Below, piece after piece: positions 1 through 6,983 of a DNA stretch of 43,866 bases. Both the position numbers and the translations under genes were made by a program. The first letter of the stretch is position 1, and each line of letters opens with the position of its first letter. The notes below the pieces were generated by a model that saw only the letters and a program-made list of their open reading frames with translations, made no database searches and was not told the DNA's origin. Source of the stretch: Clostridia bacterium (GTDB lineage Bacteria; Bacillota; Clostridia; Christensenellales; Borkfalkiaceae); the NCBI GenBank assembly GCA_017415505.1, contig JAFQGG010000038.1, positions 1 through 43,866 of the forward strand. Direction: 5' to 3'.

Positions 1-89
1 TACCCTAAATTATGTTCTCGCATATCTAGTATAACAGATATTTTGAATTCTGGCGAGTATTTTGTGTTAAATTCCTTCTTTCTTTTCAT
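1..89 (-). CDS. IS3-family transposase OrfA, N-terminal part (cut by window edge)
   Basis: Only 29 codons are inside the window. They begin MKRKKEFNTKYSPEFKISVI and continue with LDMREHNLG. The KYSPEFKxSVIxDMREHxLxY pattern is typical of the helix-turn-helix OrfA protein of IS3/IS150 elements, which recognises the element ends. The ATG at 87-89 is preceded on the minus strand by GGAGGTGC (about 100-104), a good ribosome site. Whether the gene is intact beyond position 1 cannot be seen. Confidence 0.75.
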   Translation of the reverse strand, partial: MKRKKEFNTKYSPEFKISVILDMREHNLG

Positions 90-132
90 AAAAATATGCA
101 CCTCCAAAAGTTTGTCTAACTTTTGGGGTGCA
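1..132 (-). mobile_element. End of an IS3-family (IS150-like) insertion sequence
   Basis: The element runs off the left edge of the window. Its outer end is placed at 132 because the minus strand from there reads TGCACCCCAAAAGTTAGACA, which resembles the terminal repeats I remember for IS150-group elements. This end forms an imperfect inverted repeat with the sequence around the transposase ribosome site (95-135). The start of an IS3 OrfA gene lies immediately inside. The other end, the target duplication and OrfB are outside the window, so completeness cannot be judged. Confidence 0.7.
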
Positions 133-159
133 TATCAAAATCGGGAAACGGCTTGGTTT

Positions 160-648
160 TTATTCGTTTTCGGAAGGGGGCGTATCGGTGAGCGTGAAGC
201 TGTAATCGATATTGGGATTCGCTTCGAGCATGGCGCGGATAAAAGCTTCCTGCCACGAGGCTTGCACCGTGATCACGATAAACTGTTCGCCGAAAAACAC
301 CGTAAGTTTGTTCGTGCTCACGCTCAGTTCAAGGGCGGTTACGCTCGTTATATCGAATCGGCTCTTGATGAACCCGAACTGCGTAATCAGCGTTTTTTCC
401 TCAATCGCATATTGCGAGCGGATGAGAATACAAGTCACGAGGACGATTGCAAACAAACTCACGAGGATTAAAAACGGGTATTTGAGCACGTCGAGAAATT
501 CCGCTATGCCAAAGCGCGCGATTTGCCAAACGGATACGGCGATTCCCGCCACGCATAAGAGGTAGATAGCGATACATAAAATAACGATAGTCAGCGAAAA
601 TTTAATGGGGAAAGTTTTTGTTTTAAGGTCAATTTTTTCTTTTTTCAT
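160..648 (-). CDS. Small membrane protein with a bacterial PH-like domain
   Basis: The protein has 162 residues. A short Lys-rich N-terminus is followed by two hydrophobic helices (about residues 12-36 and 45-67), then a soluble part rich in beta strands (about 75-150) that resembles the bacterial PH domains found C-terminal to two membrane helices in Firmicutes. No catalytic motif is visible. I chose the ATG at 648 because a complete promoter ends only 6 bases upstream, so longer forms would start inside or before the promoter. No Shine-Dalgarno sequence is present, so translation from a leaderless mRNA is likely. It is transcribed divergently from the MATE gene and ends about 30 bp from the IS end. 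Function unknown. Confidence 0.7.
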   Translation of the reverse strand: MKKEKIDLKTKTFPIKFSLTIVILCIAIYLLCVAGIAVSVWQIARFGIAEFLDVLKYPFLILVSLFAIVLVTCILIRSQYAIEEKTLITQFGFIKSRFDITSVTALELSVSTNKLTVFFGEQFIVITVQASWQEAFIRAMLEANPNIDYSFTLTDTPPSENE

Positions 649-654
649 AACATT

Positions 655-683
655 ATTATAACACGCCACGCGGGAAAAAGCAA
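655..683 (-). promoter_or_regulatory. Promoter of the PH-domain gene, leaderless architecture
   Basis: On the minus strand TTGCTT (678-683), a 17-bp spacer and TATAAT (655-660) are followed after 6 bases by the start codon (646-648). The expected transcription start coincides with the A of the ATG. Confidence 0.75.
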
Positions 684-754
684 CCGTAAAGGCGGTCGTT
701 TTTTGGGGAAATGCGGATTTTTTTATTTTTTCTGCCCGATAGGGGGCAAGTCGG

Positions 755-783
755 TTGCAAAAGTGAAAAAAAGAGTGTATAAT
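755..783 (+). promoter_or_regulatory. Promoter of the MATE exporter gene, leaderless architecture
   Basis: TTGCAA (755-760), a 17-bp spacer and TATAAT (778-783) are followed after 7 bases by ATG at 791. There is no room for a Shine-Dalgarno sequence. Confidence 0.75.
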
Positions 784-790
784 AATATTT

Positions 791-2281
791 ATGATAAACG
801 AAACGCACGAAAAAGAGGGTGGACAGTCGGAAGAACAAGTCCGCGCCCTCGAAAGAAAACAGTTTGAAAGAATGACGAAAACCCCGATCGCCAAGCTTAT
901 TATAAGCTTGGGGATTCCCACCACGCTCAGCATGATGGTGACTTCGCTGTACAACCTTGCGGACACCTACTTCGTGTCTTTGATTGGGAACGACTCGGTA
1001 ACGGCGGCGGTTAGCAACTTGCTCGCGCTTATGTCCATTATCCAAGCGATCGGCTTTACCTACGGTATGGGGAGCGGGAGCTTGATTTCCCGTTTGCTTG
1101 GCAAACGAGATAGGGAAGAGGCGGACAAAACCGCGTCCTCCGCGTTTGCGATTGCTTGCGTGAGCGGTTTGCTCGTATTGCTATTCGGCTTTTTATTTTT
1201 GTCACCGCTCATGAAACTGTTCGGCGCGGCGAACGAAGCCGTGTTGGGCTACTCCAAAGCGTACGCGCCGTATATCTTGATTGCCGCACCGTTTATGTGT
1301 ATGTCGTTCGTTATGAATAACGTCTTGCGCGCGGAGGGAAAAGCGGTGCTTTCCATGATCGGTTTGGTCGTCGGCGCGCTCGTCAACGTGGGATTAGATC
1401 CGTTGTGTATTTTCGTGTTCGACATGGGGATCGCGGGCGCGGGGCTTGCGACTTGTATTAGTCAAATTATCAGCTTTTGCGTATTGTTGTTCATGTTCCT
1501 TTCGGGAAAGACGGTCGTGCGGTTGCGAATAAAATCGGTTGCACGGAAATTCGCCACCTATTGGGAAATTATCTCCACGGGCTTGCCCTCGTTTTGGCGA
1601 CAGATTTTGGCGAGCCTTTGCACGGTGTTCTTAAATCAAGCGGCGGCAACCTACGGCGGGGACGCCGCACAGGCGGCTCTCGGGGTAGTGCAAAAGGTAT
1701 TCATGCTCGCTTTCTCGCTCTCGCTTGGGATCGGGCAGGGGTATCAACCCGTGCTTGGATATAATTACAGCTCCAAGCGCTTTGCGCGCGTGCGTTCGGC
1801 GTATTTGTTTACGCTCGGATTTTCTTCTTGCGTCATGCTCGTGTTCGCGACCGTTTGCGCCGTGTTTGCACCCGTGCTTATGCATTGGTTTAGCCTCTCG
1901 GAAAACGCCACGCAAATCGGTACGCTCACTTTGCGCTTGCAATGTATCGCAATGCCTCTTTTGCCCTTGAACTTTATGGCGAGCGTTTCCTATCAAACGC
2001 TCGGGAAAAAAGTTTCGGCGTCCGTGCTTTCCGTATCTAGACAAGGCTTGTTCTATATCCCGTCCGTACTCGTTTTGCCGAGGGTGTTGGAACTTCTTGG
2101 CGTACAAAGCTGTCAAATGGTTTCCGATATACTTGCGTTCGTGTTCGCGATTCCGTTTACGATATCTTTTTTCCGTATGCTTAAACGGGATGAAGTTGCT
2201 TATGAGAAAGCAAAAGCGGAAGGGCAGGCGTTCGACGAAGTGGAAAACGTGTCGTATAAAGAAGAAAATTTCGGTGAATAA
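791..2281 (+). CDS. MATE family efflux transporter
   Basis: The 496-residue protein has the length and about 12 hydrophobic helices expected of multidrug and toxic compound extrusion transporters, which export organic cations and drugs across the inner membrane using Na+ or H+ gradients. The segment MTKTPIAKLIISLGIPTTLS (starting about residue 33) is the usual opening of Firmicutes MATE proteins. The approximately 30 residues before it are charged and cytoplasmic. The ATG at 791 is supported by the promoter ending 7 bases upstream; the later Met lacks a good ribosome site. The gene is monocistronic, with a hairpin terminator 20 bp after the stop. Substrate cannot be predicted. Confidence 0.92.
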   Translation: MINETHEKEGGQSEEQVRALERKQFERMTKTPIAKLIISLGIPTTLSMMVTSLYNLADTYFVSLIGNDSVTAAVSNLLALMSIIQAIGFTYGMGSGSLISRLLGKRDREEADKTASSAFAIACVSGLLVLLFGFLFLSPLMKLFGAANEAVLGYSKAYAPYILIAAPFMCMSFVMNNVLRAEGKAVLSMIGLVVGALVNVGLDPLCIFVFDMGIAGAGLATCISQIISFCVLLFMFLSGKTVVRLRIKSVARKFATYWEIISTGLPSFWRQILASLCTVFLNQAAATYGGDAAQAALGVVQKVFMLAFSLSLGIGQGYQPVLGYNYSSKRFARVRSAYLFTLGFSSCVMLVFATVCAVFAPVLMHWFSLSENATQIGTLTLRLQCIAMPLLPLNFMASVSYQTLGKKVSASVLSVSRQGLFYIPSVLVLPRVLELLGVQSCQMVSDILAFVFAIPFTISFFRMLKRDEVAYEKAKAEGQAFDEVENVSYKEENFGE

Positions 2282-2300
2282 ATAGAATGCAAAGAATTTA

Positions 2301-2325
2301 GGGACGGATTTCCGTCCCTTTTTTT
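2301..2325 (+). terminator. Rho-independent terminator of the MATE gene
   Basis: GGGACGGA and TCCGTCCC form an 8-bp stem (2301-2318), followed by a run of seven T. Confidence 0.9.
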
Positions 2326-2391
2326 GTATAAGCGATTAAAAAAAGCGGAATATGTGAAAACTAAATCTAAAAGAAAAGGACGGTAGCCGAT

Positions 2392-4698
2392 ATGGTATGG
2401 AACGAAAATAAGTTTTTGAAAGAACTCGATTATCTTTTGCACCTTGCGGGCGCGGACGGCGCGCAAGCGGACGGAAAGCTTTTGTACAACGCCGTGTCCA
2501 AAGCGGTCGTGGCGGATCTTTACGCCGATTGGGAGGAGAATAGACGAAGAAAAACGAGGCGTTGCGGGTATTTTTCCGCAGAGTTTTTGATTGGGCGGAC
2601 GATTTTTTCCAACCTCCTCAATTTGGGGATTTTGGGTGAAGTCCGCGCGGCGCTCGCGACGCGCGGGATTGCGATTGAGTCTTTTGAGGAGGTGGAGGAC
2701 GCCGCGCTTGGGAACGGGGGCTTGGGCAGACTCGCCGCGTGTTATTTGGAAAGCGCCGCCACGCAAAATATACCCTTGGACGGCTACGGTTTACGCTATC
2801 GCTACGGCTTGTTCAAACAAAAATTCGTAGACGGCTATCAAAAAGAGGAAGCGGACGATTGGCTGAAATGGGGCGACCCTTGGAGCGTAAGAAAGGAATC
2901 GGAACGGGTGCGGGTGGATTTTGCCGACTATTCCGTGTACGGCGTGCCGTACGATACGCCCGTCATCGGTTATAAAAACGGTACGGTCAATACCCTTCGG
3001 CTTTGGCAAAGCGAACCGATAGACGCTTTCGATTTTTCGCTGTTCGACGAAATGAAAGGGGAAGAAATCGCGATCGATAATTTCAACGCGACGAAGATTA
3101 CCGCGGTTTTATATCCTAACGACAATACGGACGAGGGGAAAATATTGCGTCTTCGACAGCAATATTTCATGGTTTCCGCGTCGTTACAGGATATATTCAA
3201 AAAGCAAAAAGAGGCGGGCAGGTGTTTGACGAAGCTTGACGGGGATTTCGTGTTCCAGCTCAACGACACGCACCCCGTACTCGCGATTCCTGAGTGTATT
3301 CGGCTTTTGGAAAGGGAAGGGATCGCGTTTGACGAGGCGCTTGGAATTTGCCGTAAACTCTTCCATTTTACCAACCATACGATTATGGCGGAGGCGTTGG
3401 AACGCTGGAACGGGGAAATGGTAAAAAGGGTGTTGCCCCAAATTTGGGAGATTATCGAGAAACTGCAAAAAACGGCGGAAAAAGAAGGGATAGGCGACGG
3501 CGCGCGCGCGATCGTCAAAGACGGCGTGGCGTATATGGCGAATCTTGCCGTGTTCGTATGCGGAAAGGTCAACGGCGTGGCGGAGATTCATACGGAGATA
3601 TTGAAAAAGAGCACCTTTAAGGATTGGTATACGGCGTATCCGCAAAAATTCGTCAACGTCACCAACGGTATCACCCCGCGCAGGTGGATGCTTCTCAATA
3701 ATCCGAAAATGTCGGCGGAAATTACGGCGCGGATAGGCGAGGGTTGGCAAACGGATTTACCGCAAATCGAGAAGTTGAAAACTTTCGTCACCGACGGGGA
3801 GTTCCGCGATGCGTTTCGGCGTATAAAAACGGAAAATAAGCGCAGACTTTCCGCGTATATTCGCCGTCACGAGGGAGTGGATTTGCCCGAAAACTTCCTT
3901 TTCGACGTGCAAGTAAAACGCCTACACGAATACAAACGCCAGCTTTTGAACGCCCTGTCCGTGTTGTATATTTATAACGGGATAAAGAAGGGGGAGATTA
4001 AGAATTTTAAGCCCACGGCGTTTATTTTCGGAGCGAAAGCCGCGCCGGGGTATTATAACGCAAAGGCGATTATTAAATTTATCAACGAGATAGCAAAGCG
4101 AGTGAATACCGATTTGTCCGTCGCGGATAAATTGCGGGTCGTGTTCGTGCAAAATTATAACGTTTCCTACGCGGAAAAAATCGTGTGTGCGGCGGACGTT
4201 TCCGAGCAAATCTCCATGGCAGGTATGGAAGCAAGCGGTACGGGGAATATGAAATTCATGCTCAACGGAACGGTTACGCTCGGTACGATGGACGGGGCGA
4301 ACGTGGAGATTTGCGAAGAGGCGGGCGTGGAAAATAATTATATTTTCGGCGCACGCGTCGAGGATATAGAAACGGTTAAAAAAACCTATTCGCCAAAAGA
4401 GATTTTGGAAAAGAATACTCGTTTGAAAGCGTGCGTGGAAAGTCTGGCGGACGGAACTTTTGAGGACGGAGAAGGGATGCTCAAAGCCGTTTACGATAGT
4501 TTGCTTTGCGGAAAAGAAGCGGATAAATATCTCGTGCTTTACGATTTTGAGAGTTATATGCGGGCGAAATTCCGCGTGAACGAGGATTACGGCACGGAAG
4601 AATTCGTTACGAAAAGCTTGATGAATATGACCAAAGCAGGTAAATTCTCCGCCGATCGCTCGGTGCGCGAGTACGCGGAAAAAATTTGGGAATTGTAA
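2392..4698 (+). CDS. glgP: Glycogen/starch (alpha-glucan) phosphorylase
   Basis: The 768-residue enzyme belongs to GT35. These enzymes release glucose-1-phosphate from the non-reducing ends of glycogen or maltodextrin using phosphate and pyridoxal phosphate. The cofactor site EASGTGNMKFMLNGT is clear, with Lys621 as the Schiff-base residue. GNGGLGRLAACYLES, the nucleotide/glucan-binding NDTHPVLAIPE and NVTNGITPRRW segments are also present. It is shorter than the roughly 800-840 residues of E. coli GlgP, mostly at the N-terminus, as in other Clostridia. The ATG at 2392 has AAGGA 11 bases upstream. No other glycogen gene is adjacent. The role is cytoplasmic reserve-glucan breakdown. Confidence 0.95.
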   Translation: MVWNENKFLKELDYLLHLAGADGAQADGKLLYNAVSKAVVADLYADWEENRRRKTRRCGYFSAEFLIGRTIFSNLLNLGILGEVRAALATRGIAIESFEEVEDAALGNGGLGRLAACYLESAATQNIPLDGYGLRYRYGLFKQKFVDGYQKEEADDWLKWGDPWSVRKESERVRVDFADYSVYGVPYDTPVIGYKNGTVNTLRLWQSEPIDAFDFSLFDEMKGEEIAIDNFNATKITAVLYPNDNTDEGKILRLRQQYFMVSASLQDIFKKQKEAGRCLTKLDGDFVFQLNDTHPVLAIPECIRLLEREGIAFDEALGICRKLFHFTNHTIMAEALERWNGEMVKRVLPQIWEIIEKLQKTAEKEGIGDGARAIVKDGVAYMANLAVFVCGKVNGVAEIHTEILKKSTFKDWYTAYPQKFVNVTNGITPRRWMLLNNPKMSAEITARIGEGWQTDLPQIEKLKTFVTDGEFRDAFRRIKTENKRRLSAYIRRHEGVDLPENFLFDVQVKRLHEYKRQLLNALSVLYIYNGIKKGEIKNFKPTAFIFGAKAAPGYYNAKAIIKFINEIAKRVNTDLSVADKLRVVFVQNYNVSYAEKIVCAADVSEQISMAGMEASGTGNMKFMLNGTVTLGTMDGANVEICEEAGVENNYIFGARVEDIETVKKTYSPKEILEKNTRLKACVESLADGTFEDGEGMLKAVYDSLLCGKEADKYLVLYDFESYMRAKFRVNEDYGTEEFVTKSLMNMTKAGKFSADRSVREYAEKIWEL

Positions 4699-4715
4699 AA
4701 TAGAAAAACAAAATA

Positions 4716-4780
4716 CCCCTTAACAAGCGGTTGGCCTGACGAATTTCACCCTCGTCAGGCTAATATGTTAAGAGGTTTTT
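4716..4780 (+). terminator. Compound hairpin terminator after glgP
   Basis: An outer stem (CCCCTTAACA at 4716-4725 with TGTTAAGAGG at 4766-4775, one mismatch) encloses a perfect 9-bp inner hairpin (GCCTGACGA at 4734-4742 with its complement at 4752-4760). Five T follow. Confidence 0.75.
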
Positions 4781-4890
4781 ATATAATAAGAAAAAAATTT
4801 TTGCAATTTTTCGATTTTTTTTACGAAATGTTGTTCTAAAATAGTCTTGTCAGTTTGAGGCAAGGCTATTTTTCTTTTTGTGAAAAATGG

Positions 4891-4927
4891 TAGGTTCGCC
4901 TTAACTGGCAAGCCTATTTTTTATTTT
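4891..4927 (+). terminator. Terminator-like hairpin in the leader of the phage-fragment genes
   Basis: TAGGTTCGCC and GGCAAGCCTA (4891-4900 and 4907-4916) can form an imperfect stem, followed by TTTTTTATTTT and, only a few bases later, by the ribosome site of the next gene. It could be an attenuator or simply the terminator of a lost upstream gene. Confidence 0.4.
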
Positions 4928-4940
4928 ACAGGAGGTAACT

Positions 4941-5135
4941 ATGGAAAAGACCAAAGGCAAGCGCAAGGCAAACTGCACCTATCTTGGGGCGGACATTCCC
5001 GACGAGTTGGCGGAACAGGTTGCGGAAACCGTAAAAAAGAAATCCGAACAGTTGGGAATTCGCTTTTATACGAGCGACGCGGTGCGCGTAGCCCTTAAAG
5101 AGTGGGTAGAGCGCGAGAAAGAAAAAGCAGTTTAA
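4941..5135 (+). CDS. Small ribbon-helix-helix-like protein
   Basis: The 64-residue product has a basic N-terminus, a short strand-like stretch (NCTYLGADIP) and two helices (DELAEQVAETVKKKSEQLG and SDAVRVALKEWVEREKEKA). This is the layout of Arc/CopG-type ribbon-helix-helix DNA-binding proteins, which act as dimeric repressors. The ATG follows AGGAGGTAACT, a very strong ribosome site. It is the first gene of the phage-type cluster, 11 bp ahead of the next gene, so it may regulate that cluster. The family assignment rests on pattern only. Confidence 0.6.
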   Translation: MEKTKGKRKANCTYLGADIPDELAEQVAETVKKKSEQLGIRFYTSDAVRVALKEWVEREKEKAV

Positions 5136-5146
5136 CGGAGGCAATT

Positions 5147-5434
5147 ATGAAACTCAATTCGTTTAAGGTTAGAACAGGAAAACCTATGGTTGACAGTTTG
5201 GAAAGCGCAAAGGAATTTTTAGCGCAATGCAAAGTGGCGTTTGATTTGAAATTGCCCGATAGAAAAACCATTTTAACCTTTTTCGGTGGCGACGATTATA
5301 TCCCTTGCAAAGTCGGAAAATACGAAAAGGTGGACGAATGGACGGACGTTGAGGTTACAGTTGTTTATGGTAACGAGGCAATAAAAGCGTGCTACCAAAA
5401 CCGCAAATATATCAACGCGTATTTTAGAAATTAA
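5147..5434 (+). CDS. Hypothetical protein of the phage-type cluster
   Basis: The 95-residue product starts at the ATG at 5147, preceded by ACGGAGGCAATT. I do not recognise a family. The sequence is soluble, mixed alpha/beta, without signal peptide or membrane segment, and ends in an aromatic- and Asn-rich tail (KYINAYFRN). It lies between the ribbon-helix-helix gene and a helix-turn-helix gene with short gaps (11 and 14 bp), so it is almost certainly cotranscribed with them. Confidence 0.6.
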   Translation: MKLNSFKVRTGKPMVDSLESAKEFLAQCKVAFDLKLPDRKTILTFFGGDDYIPCKVGKYEKVDEWTDVEVTVVYGNEAIKACYQNRKYINAYFRN

Positions 5435-5448
5435 CGGAGGATAAGCAA

Positions 5449-5709
5449 ATGGCGAAACGTGGTGTAGCAGGGGGGCTTATGAAAAAGCCCACGCAAAAAG
5501 AGGAAGTTTTGGCGTATATGCGAAATTACGGCAGTATTTCCACTTTCGAGGCGTACACCGAACTTGGTGTTACGCAGTTAGGGGCTCGTATCAAAGAACT
5601 TGAAAATACGGGCTGGCAAATCGGGCGAATCAAGAAAGCCCGTATAAGCAGGCGAACGGGAAAAACCGTTCACTTTGTAGAGTATTACATACAGGAGGCG
5701 GCAGTATGA
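5449..5709 (+). CDS. Helix-turn-helix domain protein, phage type
   Basis: The 86-residue protein carries MKKPTQKEEVLAYMRNYGSI followed by STFEAYTELGVTQLGARI. This matches the small winged-helix domain (the HTH_39 type, recalled from memory) often seen in phage early regions, where residues after the turn contact DNA. The ATG at 5449 has GGAGG about 8 bases upstream; the Met at 5479 is an alternative start after a G-rich stretch. The stop overlaps the next start (ATGA), indicating translational coupling. Confidence 0.7.
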   Translation: MAKRGVAGGLMKKPTQKEEVLAYMRNYGSISTFEAYTELGVTQLGARIKELENTGWQIGRIKKARISRRTGKTVHFVEYYIQEAAV

Positions 5710-6068
5710 GGTATGAAACCCTTTTGAAGATTGACACTTTTTTCTTGTTTCTTGCGGCGTGCGCCATCGTGGCTTTGCTTGTAATTTTCTATTATACGGC
5801 AAAAGAAAACGCACGTCAACAGGCTTTCATTAAAAAGCAGGACGAGGAAATCCGCAGGCTTTACGGGGAAATCGAGAAGATGGCAACCGACGATTACGAC
5901 GCGGAGGTAAAGAGAATCGCAAGCGAAATGCTGGATTCAGTAGATATTGACGAGGCGGTAAAAACCGCAAACGAATACTACGAACAGGTAAAAGAAACGC
6001 TGACGGCGGAACTTTGGAAACAGTATCACGAGCGTTGTGCGAGGGGGCAAGAATGTACGAAAAAGTGA
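5706..6068 (+). CDS. Single-pass membrane protein with coiled-coil tail
   Basis: The 120-residue protein has one membrane helix (about residues 11-31, FFLFLAACAIVALLVIFYY). A long charged helical region follows (about 33-115, e.g. FIKKQDEEIRRLYGEIEKM) that is probably a coiled coil. The strong ribosome site AGGAGGCGGCAGT lies inside the end of the upstream gene, and the starts and stops overlap as ATGA. The layout recalls phage spanin-like or membrane-anchored accessory proteins, but no specific family is recognised. Its 3' end overlaps the start of the YqaJ stub. Confidence 0.6.
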   Translation: MRYETLLKIDTFFLFLAACAIVALLVIFYYTAKENARQQAFIKKQDEEIRRLYGEIEKMATDDYDAEVKRIASEMLDSVDIDEAVKTANEYYEQVKETLTAELWKQYHERCARGQECTKK

Positions 6069-6163
6069 AATCACAGCACGGCTCCCCCGAATGGCTGGCG
6101 TTGCGGACAAGAGGCATAGGCGCGAGCGACGCGGCGGCAATAGAGGGTATTACGACGAAATAG
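6053..6163 (+). pseudogene. Truncated YqaJ-type viral exonuclease (N-terminal stub)
   Basis: The reading frame from the ATG at 6053 gives MYEKVKSQHGSPEWLALRTR, then GIGASDAAAIEGITTK and a stop, 36 residues in all. SPEWLALRxxGIGASDAAAI is the N-terminal signature of YqaJ/lambda-exonuclease-type phage recombination nucleases, normally about 200-330 residues long. Everything after the GASDAAAI motif is missing, including the catalytic core. The sequence continues in another frame with methyltransferase homology, so a deletion at about 6140-6150 joined the two genes. A ribosome site (AGGGGGC) is still present. Confidence 0.75.
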
Positions 6164-6528
6164 TGGATTTTCTAAACGAGGAGCCTATCTATGGAATACA
6201 TGCACAACCGTTGTTTGGACGCGACCAAATAGCGTTTGATATTATCACAAATCCGCCCTACAAATACGCGACGGAATTTGTTTTAAGGGCGTTGGAATTG
6301 TTGCCAGCGCGGTGCAAGTGTTATATGTTTCTCAAACTGACATTTTTAGAGAGCGAAAAGCGATACAAGCAAATTTTCAAAGACAATCCGCCTATAAGGA
6401 TTCACGTCTTTTCCAAACGCGTTGCCTGCGCCAAAAACGGCGATTTTTCACGCGTAAAGGAAAGTGGTGGAAGTGTAACCGCCTATTCTCGATTTTTATA
6501 TATTGAAAAAAAACTTGCCCTTCGATAG
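6145..6528 (+). pseudogene. Internal fragment of a phage DNA adenine methyltransferase
   Basis: An open frame encodes FDIITNPPYKYATEFVLRAL followed by MFLKLTFLESEKRYKQIF and VFSKRVACAKNGDF. NPPY is the catalytic motif IV of N6-adenine methyltransferases, and the following segments match the small phage family in which it is usually preceded by a DRGY..VDFL region (here NRGYYDEIVDFL). The upstream SAM-binding part is absent and the C-terminus runs into another gene at about 6500. The fragment has no start codon of its own and is bounded by deletions on both sides, so it should be inactive. Confidence 0.7.
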
Positions 6529-6961
6529 CGAGAAGCTTGGGCAAATGATAGAAGATTGCAGTTTAACGAAGTTTTTCGAGGCAGTAGACGCGCTTGCGTA
6601 CGCATGGTTTGACGGAGCGGAACTGCCCGAAAAATATACGCAGGTCCAAGCGTATATTTTAAGAGGTGGTGTATACGGCACTTTGGAACATAAAGTTACC
6701 GTTCGACAGGCGCAAAAGGGCGGAAAAAGGAAATATCTTTTCAGTCGAATTTTCATGCCTTACGAGGAATTAAAAGCCTCGTATCCCGCGTTAGAAAAAC
6801 GCAAATGGCTAACGCCGTTTTATCAAGTGAGGCGTTGGGGAAGTATACTTTTCGGCGGTAGAATCAAAAAATCCGTTTTGGAATTGAATACGAGTGCGGC
6901 AGTCACTCAAGAGGATTCGGCTCGATTGAAACGAATGATGGAAGAATTGGAATTGTTGTAA
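6503..6961 (+). pseudogene. 5'-truncated nucleotidyltransferase-family gene (C-terminal half)
   Basis: The roughly 152-residue product aligns along its whole length with the C-terminal half of the intact protein encoded at 6984-8150. Shared blocks include GGVYGTLEHK / GGVYGSTENK, YLFSRIFMPYEELKASYP / YLFSCIFLPYEQLAQIYP, and LTPFYQVRRW in both. The nucleotidyltransferase domain is entirely missing. The homology begins at about 6505, exactly where phage methyltransferase homology ends. Only a TTG at 6503 could serve as a start, without a ribosome site. It is therefore the remnant of a tandem paralogue whose 5' half was lost at the prophage edge. Confidence 0.8.
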
Positions 6962-6983
6962 AAATAGGGTTGGAAGGGGAATA

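Larger units (their letters stand above)
4860..6500 (+). mobile_element. Decayed prophage / phage-like fragment
   Basis: This block holds four small, tightly packed phage-type ORFs, the stub of a YqaJ-type exonuclease and an internal piece of a phage DNA methyltransferase. No integrase, structural or lysis gene is present. The left edge lies between the glgP terminator and 4941 and is not precisely defined. The right edge is at about 6495-6505, where methyltransferase homology gives way to a truncated nucleotidyltransferase gene. Two internal deletion junctions (about 6140-6150 and about 6500) show that it can no longer be mobilised by itself. Confidence 0.7.

Noticed and set aside
4941-6068. 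A toxin-antitoxin or other defence system in the small-gene cluster
   Set aside because: The genes look like ordinary phage early genes, there is no recognisable toxin or effector, and the following genes are phage recombination and methylation stubs.
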